NCBI GenBank assembly: GCA_903851415.1
Contig: CAINOE010000019.1
Span: forward strand, 124,001 to 188,000
Source: an uncultured Rhodopila sp.
GTDB taxonomy: Bacteria; Pseudomonadota; Alphaproteobacteria; Acetobacterales; Acetobacteraceae
Length of the DNA stretch: 64,000 bases
Direction: 5' to 3'
Below, one piece after another: positions 10,009 through 17,932 of this stretch. How positions within the stretch are numbered: the stretch's first letter is position 1; the number at the start of each line of letters is the position of its first letter. A model generated the notes under the pieces. It had not been told where the DNA came from, did no database searches, and saw only the letters and a list, made by a program, of their open reading frames with translations. The position numbers were made by a program, and so were the translations under genes.

Positions 10009-10551
10009 ATGCCGCCGCGCGCGCGGCGTTTGACCGACGCCGACAAGGCGTCATGGGCAAATTACGCCCGCCTTATCGCGCCGTTGCCGGGCAAGCCCGG
10101 AGCGCCTCCGCCTGAACCCCTTCCGATCGAGTTGCCGGCGATCCCGGCCGATCTGCCGCCCCGGTTCCGGGTGCCACCGGTGATCGCCAATCCCCGGGTA
10201 AAGCCGCCGTCACTCTCCGTCGGCGAACAGCCGGGCGGTGTCGATCGTGCCACCTGGCAGCGGTTCAGGACCGGGAAACTGGCGGCGGTGCGCAAGCTCG
10301 ACCTGCACGGCATGACGGCGCAGCACGCCTTCCACGCCCTCGTCGCGTTTCTGCGCACAGCGCACGCGGATCAGGTGCGTTGCGTCGAAGTTGTGACCGG
10401 GCGCGGCAGCGGCGAGAGCGGCGGGGTGATCCGGCGGGAGTTCCCGCTCTGGTTGAACCTGCCGGACATCCGGCCGCTGATCCTCGGCGCCGCGCACCCG
10501 CATGCGCTGAACCCCGGATCGGTGCGGCTGATTTTGCGGCGCATCCGGTGA
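10009..10551 (+). CDS. Smr domain protein
   Basis: The C-terminal half (about 95-180) is a Smr domain with LDLHGMTAQHA and VVTGRGSGESGG, the motifs of the MutS2/Smr nuclease fold. The N-terminal half is a Pro-rich linker. Stand-alone Smr proteins have been linked to nucleic-acid cleavage and ribosome rescue; the role here is unknown. The ATG at 10009 (MPPRARRLTDADK) is preferred to GTG 9982; neither has a strong ribosome binding site. Its stop overlaps the next GTG start by GTGA, so it is translationally coupled to the HTH gene. Confidence 0.87.
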   Translation: MPPRARRLTDADKASWANYARLIAPLPGKPGAPPPEPLPIELPAIPADLPPRFRVPPVIANPRVKPPSLSVGEQPGGVDRATWQRFRTGKLAAVRKLDLHGMTAQHAFHALVAFLRTAHADQVRCVEVVTGRGSGESGGVIRREFPLWLNLPDIRPLILGAAHPHALNPGSVRLILRRIR

Positions 10552-10943
10552 CCCCGTTTGGCGCCCGGCTGCGCGGCTTGCGCGCCGCCCGCGGGGTGAC
10601 GCTGAAGCGTCTCGCAGAAGCGCTGCAGATCTCGGCCGCCTATCTCTCGGCGCTGGAGCACGGCAAGCGGGGAATGCCGAGCGCGGGGCTGGTGCACCAG
10701 GTCAACGAGTTCTTCGGGCTGATCTGGGATGAGGCGGATGAGCTGTCCCGCCTGGCCCGGCTGTCGAACCCGCGGGTGACGGTCAACACCGCCGGGCTGA
10801 CGCCGGAGCAGACGGCGCTGGCGAACCGCATGGCGCAGGCGATCGACCGCCTGACTCCGGAGACGGTGGCGGCGCTGGACGCGTTGCTGGATAGCACGGC
10901 ATTTCAGCCGAAGCCGCGGACGCGGCGCAGCGCGAGGGGGTAG
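10548..10943 (+). CDS. XRE-family HTH transcriptional regulator
   Basis: This 131-residue protein has an XRE helix-turn-helix at residues 4-65, with TLKRLAEALQISAAYLSALE in the recognition region and GKRGMPS after it. The C-terminal half (TPEQTALANRMAQAIDRL) is probably a dimerisation helix. It likely binds DNA as a dimer; targets are unknown and no palindrome was seen near its start. The GTG start overlaps the Smr stop (GTGA). It is the last gene of the run that begins at about 7.7 kb. Confidence 0.85.
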   Translation: MTPFGARLRGLRAARGVTLKRLAEALQISAAYLSALEHGKRGMPSAGLVHQVNEFFGLIWDEADELSRLARLSNPRVTVNTAGLTPEQTALANRMAQAIDRLTPETVAALDALLDSTAFQPKPRTRRSARG

Positions 10944-10955
10944 GGGCGGGCGTAT

Positions 10956-11041
10956 CATTCGTCATGGTCCGGCTTGTCAGGGCCATCCGTCGCGGCACAC
11001 GCCGGCATAGATGGCGCGGACAAGCCGGACCATGACGAATG
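10956..11041. repeat. REP-like palindromic element (copy A)
   Basis: Perfect 23-base inverted arms lie at 10956-10978 and 11019-11041; the left arm reads CATTCGTCATGGTCCGGC plus TTGTC. The loop contains CCGTCGCGGCAC, which also occurs in the copy at 24.3 kb. The element sits between convergent genes, as expected for REP/BIME-type repeats, and might also act as a bidirectional transcription stop. Confidence 0.8.
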
Positions 11042-11048
11042 AGCGATC

Positions 11049-11345
11049 CTACGCCGCCAGCGGCTGGACCCGTGCCTCGATCTCCGCGCCGAACTGCGCC
11101 TGAGCCATCGACAGATCATACGCCGTCTGCAGACCCAGCCAGAACTGCGGGCTGGTGCTGAAGCAGCGCGCCAGGCGCAAGGCCAGGTCGGACGTCATCG
11201 GCCCTTCGTCCGTGATCACCGGAGCGATCTGGCTGGGCGGCACGCCGAGGGCCTCGGCGAGGCCCGTGGCATCAAGCCGCATCGGCTCCATGTACTCTTC
11301 GCGCAACACCCGTCCCGGGTGCATCCTGCGTCTCGTGCGTCCCAT
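11049..11345 (-). CDS. higA: HigA-family addiction-module antitoxin (orphan)
   Basis: This 98-residue protein has the HigA opening MHPGRVLREEYMEPM and an XRE helix-turn-helix (LAEALGVPPSQIAPVI). HigA normally binds and represses its own operon and neutralises the HigB mRNA interferase. In the canonical order higB lies just upstream of higA, but reverse-strand sequence at 11346-11480 holds no HigB-like frame. The next gene in that direction is the secreted hydrolase. The antitoxin therefore appears to be an orphan, perhaps now acting as a regulator. Confidence 0.85.
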   Translation of the reverse strand: MGRTRRRMHPGRVLREEYMEPMRLDATGLAEALGVPPSQIAPVITDEGPMTSDLALRLARCFSTSPQFWLGLQTAYDLSMAQAQFGAEIEARVQPLAA

Positions 11346-11481
11346 TGGGCGACCTGTGGTGTTTTGGTATGAATGGACATTGCCCGCCGGTCATGGCAGC
11401 AAAAAGGCAAATCCGGCACCATCTTAGGGCTGCGCGATCTTTTTTTTCGCAGCGCACCATCCAGCGCCGCCGTGCAGACGA

Positions 11482-12360
11482 TCAAGGCGGCAGCGCAGCG
11501 AGCGCCTGACCGGAGTTGAACATCCGGGCGGCGCTGTGGCCGACACCCGGGACGATGGCCAGATGCCAGTTGAACGGCCAACCGTGCTGGCGGGCGGCTT
11601 GCTCCGCCTCCCGAAACACGGTCGTGCCGCGTTCAAGCCGGGTGCGCCCCTGCGCTTCGGCCTGCTCGGTAACGGACAGGTGGCGCGACCCGAGGTCCTC
11701 CTGGCCGAGCAGGACCGCCACCGGGGCGGCCAGATAGCGGCGCAGCGCCGCCTCGCCCTGCGCCGGCGCATAGACGCCGCCAAATCCGAAGGGAGCGGCG
11801 ATGCCGAGCGACGGGCGAACCCAGGTTGACGGGTTGGCGATGACGATCTCCGTTGCCCCGGCCTGCCCGAAGGCGGCGACGCGGCTGAGGAATTGCCCTC
11901 CGGCGGAATGGCCGATCAGAGCGTAAGGCAGGTCGGGGCGGCTTTCCTGGAGTCGGATCCGGGAGACAAGACGCGGCACGAGGCTCACGGTCCAGTCTGC
12001 CTCGGGCTGGACCACGCCGCCGTGAACGATGCCGCCAAGCTGGTAGCGCCACCCGGGAAACCGGGCTTCGTCGAACAACGGTGCCGCGATCAGGCGGCAG
12101 AGGCGCTGGCCGAGACCAACGGCATCGCTGCGATAGTCCGCGGCGTTCCGGTCCAAGCCGTGAAACACGAGCAACAGGCCGGAGATCGGGCATCCCGCCG
12201 GCCGATAGGTGAAGACCTGAAGTCGAACGCCGTCCACATCGGCGGTTTCCTGTCCGTAGCCGGGCGGGATCGGACGGGCAGGCGATGCACCACGTTCCTG
12301 CGCTGCCGCGGGACGGCTGGCGGTCAGAATGCAAAGCAGTAGAAGCAATCGCCAAAGCAT
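11482..12360 (-). CDS. Secreted alpha/beta hydrolase
   Basis: A signal peptide (MLWRLLLLLCILTASRPAAA) precedes an alpha/beta hydrolase domain with the nucleophile elbow GHSAGG and an oxyanion segment VFHGLDRNA. The catalytic His is probably in VPGVGHSA near the end. The ATG at 12360 is chosen because the signal peptide begins there; the frame extends to 12438 without improvement. It is likely a periplasmic esterase or lipase-like enzyme of unknown substrate. The neighbouring CoA-transferase remnant gives no clue. About 20-80 bases past the stop, GCTGCG and CGCAGC flank an A/T-rich loop, a poor terminator candidate. Confidence 0.8.
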   Translation of the reverse strand: MLWRLLLLLCILTASRPAAAQERGASPARPIPPGYGQETADVDGVRLQVFTYRPAGCPISGLLLVFHGLDRNAADYRSDAVGLGQRLCRLIAAPLFDEARFPGWRYQLGGIVHGGVVQPEADWTVSLVPRLVSRIRLQESRPDLPYALIGHSAGGQFLSRVAAFGQAGATEIVIANPSTWVRPSLGIAAPFGFGGVYAPAQGEAALRRYLAAPVAVLLGQEDLGSRHLSVTEQAEAQGRTRLERGTTVFREAEQAARQHGWPFNWHLAIVPGVGHSAARMFNSGQALAALPP

Positions 12361-12434
12361 GCAGCGCGGTCCAATTTTAAGGGTGCGCGAGGCGGCAGTA
12401 ACGCGTCGTTCGGCGGCATGCAGTCCAAAGCGGG

Positions 12435-13144
12435 TCATATCGCGCCGGCCGCGCGCATCGCCGCAATCCGATCGGGGGAGAAGCCGACTTCCGACAGCAC
12501 GGCATCAGCGTGCTGGCCGACGGAGGGGACGGCGCCCGTCGCCGCCGCCTGATCCGCGAAGATGAACGGCGGCAGCAGCCCGCGCACCGGCCCGGCCTCG
12601 GTCTTCCGCCTCCGGAGGATGCCCATCGGCGAATACATGCCGGTGGCGATATCGGCGATCGACAGGCCGACGCGCGCCGGTTCGTCCGCCGTGCCGTTGA
12701 CGCTGATCCGTCCGGCCTCCGCCTGGATCAGCAGGTCATAGGCCTTCTTGTTCACGAACGGTCCGCTGTCGCCGTAGCCGGAGACGTCGCAAACCACCAG
12801 TACCGGGCTAGCCGGCTTCAGCGCCTCATACGCCAGGCCAAGCCGGGAAGCGGCGCCGGGGGCGAGGTTCCGGATCAGTCCGCCCCCTTGACCAACGCCT
12901 GCAATGCCGCGCGAGCCTCGGGGTGCTTCACATCCAGGGTCACGCTGCGCTTGCCGCGGTTCAGCCAGACGAAATGGCTGGAAAGCCCCTTCACATGGTC
13001 GTCATAAGCGCGGGCGAAATCCCCCTCCCCCGGCCTCTCCACCTTGACCACGTCCGCCCCGAGATCGACCAGGTGCCGCGTGCCGATTGGCGCCTCGACA
13101 GCGTGTTGCAGGGCGATCACGCGCATGCCTTCAAGCGCGAGCAT
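12435..13144 (-). pseudogene. Decayed CaiB/BaiF-type CoA-transferase
   Basis: Reading leftward, 13144-12875 encodes the family N-terminus (GMRVIALQHAVEAPIGTRH, LNRGKRSVTLDVK). The frame then breaks, and a second frame continues with the expected sequence (IRNLAPGAASRLGLAYEALK, VCDVSGYGDSGPF, GLSIADIATGMYS). A frameshift near 12876 separates the two. After MYSPMGIL the sequence jumps to the normal C-terminus (VRGLLPPF, GAVPSVGQHADAVL), so roughly 150-180 residues of the usual 400 are missing. Two independent lesions make it a pseudogene. Intact relatives move CoA between carboxylic acids. Confidence 0.85.
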
Positions 13145-13196
13145 CCGGGCGTTTCCTTGCTTGTTCAGGCCAGCAAAGCGCCGTCCCGATCGGCTG

Positions 13197-14375
13197 TCAA
13201 AGCAGCGAGGCCGCCGGCACGCGCGATACGACGACCGCCGCGATCAGCAGCGCAGCCGCGGCCAGCAGCGAGGGCACTGCGAAGCTGCCGGTATGCTCCC
13301 ACAGCAGGCCAGCCAGTGCCGGACCGACGATTTGTCCGAAGCCGAAGGATGCCGTCATCACCGCCAGAACCGGCCTCGGGTTCGCGGGCGCGAGCCGCCT
13401 CGCCCCGGACAGGCCCAGCGCCGTCAGGCCCATGAACGTGCCTCCCAGCAGCGCCGCGGCCAGCAAGGCGCCTGTGACCGAGGGCCAAAGCACGCTGGCC
13501 GCCACGCCAATCGCCTCCACGACGCAGGCGATCGAGAAGGTGCGTGGAATGCCAAGCCGCAGGCTCGCCCGCGCCCAAAGCGTCACCGACGGGGCGGCGG
13601 TCAATCCGACGATCAGCCAGACCAGCGGTTCCACACTGCGCAGCGGCGGCGAGGCGCGCACGATCGCGACGAGGAAGGTCGCGGTGATGACGTAGCCGAA
13701 GCCGAACAGGCCGTAGGCGCACACCAGCGCCGGCAAACCGGGCCGCGGCGTGGCGTCCGTCATCGAACCGGTGGTCCCGGCGTGCGGCGGATCCGCCGGC
13801 GGGATCAGCCACGCAACGGCGGCCGCCGCCGCGAGCGATAAGCCGCCGACGGCGTACCAAAGCGTTTTCCAGCCTTGGCCTTGGGCCTGAAGGACGGCGA
13901 CGATCAGCGCGGAAACCGCGATGCCGGCGCCGACTCCGGCGAAATGCAGCGCGAACAGGCCGGTGCGCCCCGCCGCCGCCAGGCGATCGAGCACCAGCGC
14001 CGACGCCAGGACCAGCACGAAGGCGCTGGCGGCCCCGCCGATGGCACGAAGGATCAGGAACGGTGGCATGGCAGACGCCAGACCCATCGCCGCGGTCGTG
14101 ACCGCGCTGACGGCCAGGGCACCCAGCAGCCAGGTCCGCCGGTTGCCGCGCAGACGCGGCGCGGCGGCCAGCAAGGCGCCGATAAGATACCCGAGGAAAT
14201 TGGCCGAAGCGATCAGTCCTGCCTGCGCCTTCGAAAGACCCAGCGCCTCCGCCATCACCGGCAGGATCGGGGTGTAGACGAAACGCCCGACGCCCATGGC
14301 GGCGGCGAGCGCGATCAACCCGCCGAGGGCCAGCGCTGCCGGACGCGTATCGGATTTCACGAGTGGGCGCTGCAT
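13197..14375 (-). CDS. MFS transporter, YbfB/YjiJ-like
   Basis: This 392-residue protein has about 12 hydrophobic segments and the opening GLIALAAAMGVGRFVYTPIL, typical of the YbfB/YjiJ group of the major facilitator superfamily. It is an inner-membrane carrier of unknown substrate. ATG 14375 (MQRPLVKSD) is chosen because GGAG lies six bases upstream of it; the frame extends to 14504 without a better site. The last membrane span ends near the C-terminus (RVPAASLL), so the protein looks complete. It neighbours the CoA-transferase remnant on the same strand. Confidence 0.82.
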   Translation of the reverse strand: MQRPLVKSDTRPAALALGGLIALAAAMGVGRFVYTPILPVMAEALGLSKAQAGLIASANFLGYLIGALLAAAPRLRGNRRTWLLGALAVSAVTTAAMGLASAMPPFLILRAIGGAASAFVLVLASALVLDRLAAAGRTGLFALHFAGVGAGIAVSALIVAVLQAQGQGWKTLWYAVGGLSLAAAAAVAWLIPPADPPHAGTTGSMTDATPRPGLPALVCAYGLFGFGYVITATFLVAIVRASPPLRSVEPLVWLIVGLTAAPSVTLWARASLRLGIPRTFSIACVVEAIGVAASVLWPSVTGALLAAALLGGTFMGLTALGLSGARRLAPANPRPVLAVMTASFGFGQIVGPALAGLLWEHTGSFAVPSLLAAAALLIAAVVVSRVPAASLL

Positions 14376-14522
14376 GCCGAACTCCGCTGGTGTCGGCCGC
14401 GGATGTAGCATCATTGGAAAAGGGAATGGAGGATCGGGCCATATGCGCCGCGCGAAAAGCGTGCGGCGTTCGTTCCTCCGGACGAACGCCGCGTCTGATG
14501 TCATTGCGTTTACTCGTAGGCG

Positions 14523-15452
14523 TTAGCTCTGCTTGACGGTGTAGGTGACCCCCAGGCCGTCGGTGTGGCCGCTTTGGTCGAGATAGAAGCCGACGATTTG
14601 ACCCTTGTCGTTGATGCCGTTAAGGACTGTCATCGCGGTTGCGCCCGTCTGGGGGATCTCACCCGCAACGGTGTTCATTGGACCGTTGACCGTCGCGTAG
14701 GTGTTGGAGTGCGCATCATACACGAAGCCATAGGTCGGGCCGCACGGGGTGGTCTCATATGACCCGACGACCTGGTCTTCGTTGTTGATGCCAAGCGCCT
14801 GCACCGACACGGCACCTGCCGGCCCGGTCAGCCAATCGATCGTGCCACCCTCCTTGATGAAGCTGATGTCGCAGCCGTTAGACGTGACGAAACCGGCGAT
14901 GTGACCCGCATTGTTGATCGCGGTCGTTTCTGTGCTGGCAAAACCCGCAATATCAACCTCGGTGAAGCTTTTCGAGTTGATGTCGTAGGTAAAGCCGTGG
15001 TTGTTACCGCTCGAGTCGGTCCAAAAGCCGACCGCCTTGTCCTTGTCGTTGACGCCGAGCAGCTGCTCGACGGTCTTGCCCTTGCCGGCCTTGCCCAGTC
15101 CGTGGGGGTCATTGACGTCGCTGATGACACCGTTGTTGTCAACGAAGCCGAAGTTGTTGTTGACGCCCGGGCTGGCTACGTTGGAGTCGGACCAGAACCC
15201 GACCGTTACCCCCTCGTTGTTGATGCCGGTGACCTGGGTCTGCACTGAACCCACGAAATTCTCGTTGTGGAAGTTGGCCTGAGTGTATGGCGGCGTGAAG
15301 GTGTAGCCCTTGTTGGGATGGCCCGGGGCACCGCTGCCGTAGTAGCCGGCGATGGTGCCTTCGTTGTTGATGCCGAGCAGCTGGTTGAAGGTCACGTCGT
15401 TCGGGTCGGGGGGGGCGGCGTTGTTGGAAGTAATCTGGATCGTGGTAGCCAT
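14523..15452 (-). CDS. Repeat-containing protein, possible type I secretion cargo
   Basis: This 309-residue protein has five or six repeats of about 45 residues with the pattern GINN-(E/K)-G-x-(I/V)-x-G-(F/Y) (LLGINNEGTIAGYYGS, VTGINNEGVTVGFWSD, LGVNDKDKAVGFWTD, LGINNEDQVVGSYETT, LNGINDKGQIVGFYLD). This resembles HAF-type extracellular beta-propeller-like repeats. There is no N-terminal signal peptide, and it is rich in Asn, Gly, Thr and poor in Lys, as in type I secreted proteins. It diverges from a type I ABC-HlyD pair 266 bases away, so I infer it is that system's cargo. A strong AGGAG precedes ATG 15452. Confidence 0.65.
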   Translation of the reverse strand: MATTIQITSNNAAPPDPNDVTFNQLLGINNEGTIAGYYGSGAPGHPNKGYTFTPPYTQANFHNENFVGSVQTQVTGINNEGVTVGFWSDSNVASPGVNNNFGFVDNNGVISDVNDPHGLGKAGKGKTVEQLLGVNDKDKAVGFWTDSSGNNHGFTYDINSKSFTEVDIAGFASTETTAINNAGHIAGFVTSNGCDISFIKEGGTIDWLTGPAGAVSVQALGINNEDQVVGSYETTPCGPTYGFVYDAHSNTYATVNGPMNTVAGEIPQTGATAMTVLNGINDKGQIVGFYLDQSGHTDGLGVTYTVKQS

Positions 15453-15573
15453 TGATAGTCTCCTGTTGTGTTGCGTTAGTTCCGGATTTCGTCCGGGTCA
15501 TGCCTCTAACTGAACCGGGTAAGTCCGGAGCAGTTGGCGAGACGGAACTTGCCCCGGGCGACAAGACCCGAGG

Positions 15574-15587
15574 GTGACCATGGTCAC
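15574..15587. promoter_or_regulatory. Perfect 14-base palindrome between divergent genes
   Basis: GTGACCATGGTCAC lies in the 266-base gap between the repeat protein and the ABC transporter gene, 132 bases before the transporter start. Its symmetry and position suit an operator for a dimeric regulator. No regulator gene is adjacent, so this remains a candidate site. Confidence 0.35.
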
Positions 15588-15718
15588 GTTTTACTTCGAT
15601 TGCCGGAAAATCCGGGTCCGCCGGCTTTTGTGCCTGCGGTCACTTCCCGTCTTCCCGTCGCATGGCACTGACCACGCGGACGCAGCCACGGGGCTGCCGA
15701 AATCAGGGAGACAGGGTC

Positions 15719-17929
15719 ATGGACACAGGCAACGTAGAGGAAGTGGAACAGGCGGGCGTGCCAACCCCGGGCGGGGCGCTCGCGGTGCAGGTTCGACTGA
15801 TGGCAATTGCCGCGGCTGCGCGGTTTCACGGCGCGGAACTGAGTCGCAGCGATCTCCGCGTGCCGGCCGAGGAAATCCCCTCCCCGGCCGCTCTGTCGGA
15901 CTGGCTGCGCAGCAGCGGGCTCTGGGCCAAGGCGGTTCGCCTGCCGTGGAAACAACTGGTGGCGCTGGATCTCACGTCGCCGGTCGTGCTGCTGCTGAAG
16001 GACGGAAGCGCCGCCCTGCTGGTGGCGGCCGACAAGAAGCGCAACCAGGTGTTGCTGCGGCACTGCCGGCTGGGGCCGAGCGACCCGCCGCTGGCCGTCA
16101 CCGAAAAGATGTTGTCACAGGTGTGGAATGGTGACGCGGTGCTCATGCGCGCCCGCCGCTGCTCAGCGCGGGCCGACGCGCCGTTCAATCTGGGCTGGGT
16201 CGCCGATTTGGTCTGGCAGGAGCGGCGTTTGCTGCGCGATGTCGGGATCGCATCAGGGGTGCTCAGCCTGCTGACGGTCATTCCGGCTTTGACGGTGATG
16301 ACCGTGATCGACCAGGTCGTCACCCACCAGAGCATCTCCACACTTATCCTGATGGCGCTGCTGATCGGCATTGCCCTGTTGTCCGAAACGGCTTTGGGAT
16401 TTGCGCGGCGGCAACTGATCCTGGTCGTCGGCGCGCGGGTCGATGCGAGGCTCAACCTGCATGTCTTCGAGCGCCTGCTGCGGCTGCCGCTGGACTACTT
16501 CGAACGCAACCAGGCCGGCACCGTCTGGTCGAACACCGGCTTGCAGATCGCCAAGATCCGCGAGTTCCTGACAGGAAAGCTGCTGACCACGATGCTCGAC
16601 CTGGTCACGCTGGCCGTCCTGCTGCCCATCCTGTTCTATCTGCAACCGCTTCTGGCGCTGCTGGTGCTGGCCTCGGCCTGCGCGATCGCCGGAATTATCG
16701 TGGTGTTCATGCAGCCGATGAGCAGCCGCGCCAGGCGTTTCATCAATGCCGAGACGGCGAAGTCCAGCATCATGGTCGAAACGTTGCACGGCATCCGCAC
16801 GGTTAAGACCCTGGCGCTGGAACCGCAGCAGCGCGCGCTGTGGGATGAGCGTGTTGCCGAAGCAACGAAAGCGAAAATCGCCGCCGGGCGTCTGGCGAAT
16901 CTGCCGCAGATGCTCATTACGCCGATCGAAGGATTCATGCAACGGGGCGTGCTGCTGGTGGGGGCTTATATGGCGATCACTGACAGCGGAACGGTCGCCG
17001 TCGGTGCGCTGATCGCCTTCATGATGCTGAGCGGGCGTGTCGCCCAGCCGCTCGCCGGCCTGGCGCGGCTGATGGAGGATATCGGCCAGGTGCGCACGGC
17101 CACGACCCTGGCGGCCTCGGTGCTGAACCAGCGGCCGGAGACGGCCGACACCGTCAGCGGCGCCCGGCCGCAGTTTCAGGGCGGGATTGCGTTCCGCAAC
17201 GTCACCTACAGCTACCCCGGCGCGGCCAGCCCGGCGCTGGACCGCATCGGTTTCGGCATCGCGCCCGGAACGGTGCTCGGCGTCGTCGGCCGCAGCGGAT
17301 CAGGCAAGTCCACTTTGACCCGCCTGCTGCAAGGCATCAGCCGCGACTACTCGGGCCAGGTCAGCATTGACGGCATCGACATCAAGGACATCAACCTGGC
17401 GCATCTGCGGCGCAATCTCGGCGTCGTGCTGCAAGAGAATTTCCTGTTCCGCGGCTCCATCCGCGACAACATCCTGGCCGGCCGCCCGGGGCTGACGCTG
17501 ACCGACGCGGTGCGTGCCGCCCGCCTCGCCGGCGCCGCCGAGTTCATCGAACGCCTGCCCAACGGCTATGAAACGATCATCGAGGAAGGCTCGCCCAACC
17601 TGTCCGGCGGCCAGCGGCAGCGCCTCGCGATCGCCCGCGCGCTGGTGCACGACCCTCGGATCCTGATCCTGGACGAGGCCACCAGCGCGCTCGACCCGGA
17701 AAGCGAGGCCCTGGTCAACGCCAACCTCGCGCACATGGCCAAGGGCCGCACCATGGTCATCGTTTCGCACCGCCTGTCCTCGCTGACCGAATGCGATGCG
17801 ATCCTGGTGCTCGACCAGGGCCGCGTCCTGGATATCGGACCGCACGCCGAACTGCTTAGCCGCTGCGGCACCTACCAGCAGCTTTGGCTTCAGCAGAACC
17901 GCCACATGATCGCCAACCAGGGAGTTTGA
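15719..17929 (+). CDS. Type I secretion ABC transporter (permease-ATPase)
   Basis: This 736-residue protein has an N-terminal C39-like domain (about 15-150) lacking the catalytic Cys, so it is a non-cleaving cargo-binding CLD as in HlyB-type exporters. A six-span membrane domain (about 180-450) follows. The nucleotide-binding domain has Walker A GRSGSGKST (about 524), signature LSGGQRQR, Walker B LILDEATSAL and H-loop VSHRL. ATG 15719 is preceded by GGGAG; the upstream ATG 15662 has no such site. It would export an unprocessed protein in one step together with HlyD and a TolC-type channel, which is not in the window. HlyD begins three bases later. Confidence 0.92.
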   Translation: MDTGNVEEVEQAGVPTPGGALAVQVRLMAIAAAARFHGAELSRSDLRVPAEEIPSPAALSDWLRSSGLWAKAVRLPWKQLVALDLTSPVVLLLKDGSAALLVAADKKRNQVLLRHCRLGPSDPPLAVTEKMLSQVWNGDAVLMRARRCSARADAPFNLGWVADLVWQERRLLRDVGIASGVLSLLTVIPALTVMTVIDQVVTHQSISTLILMALLIGIALLSETALGFARRQLILVVGARVDARLNLHVFERLLRLPLDYFERNQAGTVWSNTGLQIAKIREFLTGKLLTTMLDLVTLAVLLPILFYLQPLLALLVLASACAIAGIIVVFMQPMSSRARRFINAETAKSSIMVETLHGIRTVKTLALEPQQRALWDERVAEATKAKIAAGRLANLPQMLITPIEGFMQRGVLLVGAYMAITDSGTVAVGALIAFMMLSGRVAQPLAGLARLMEDIGQVRTATTLAASVLNQRPETADTVSGARPQFQGGIAFRNVTYSYPGAASPALDRIGFGIAPGTVLGVVGRSGSGKSTLTRLLQGISRDYSGQVSIDGIDIKDINLAHLRRNLGVVLQENFLFRGSIRDNILAGRPGLTLTDAVRAARLAGAAEFIERLPNGYETIIEEGSPNLSGGQRQRLAIARALVHDPRILILDEATSALDPESEALVNANLAHMAKGRTMVIVSHRLSSLTECDAILVLDQGRVLDIGPHAELLSRCGTYQQLWLQQNRHMIANQGV

Positions 17930-17932
17930 ACC

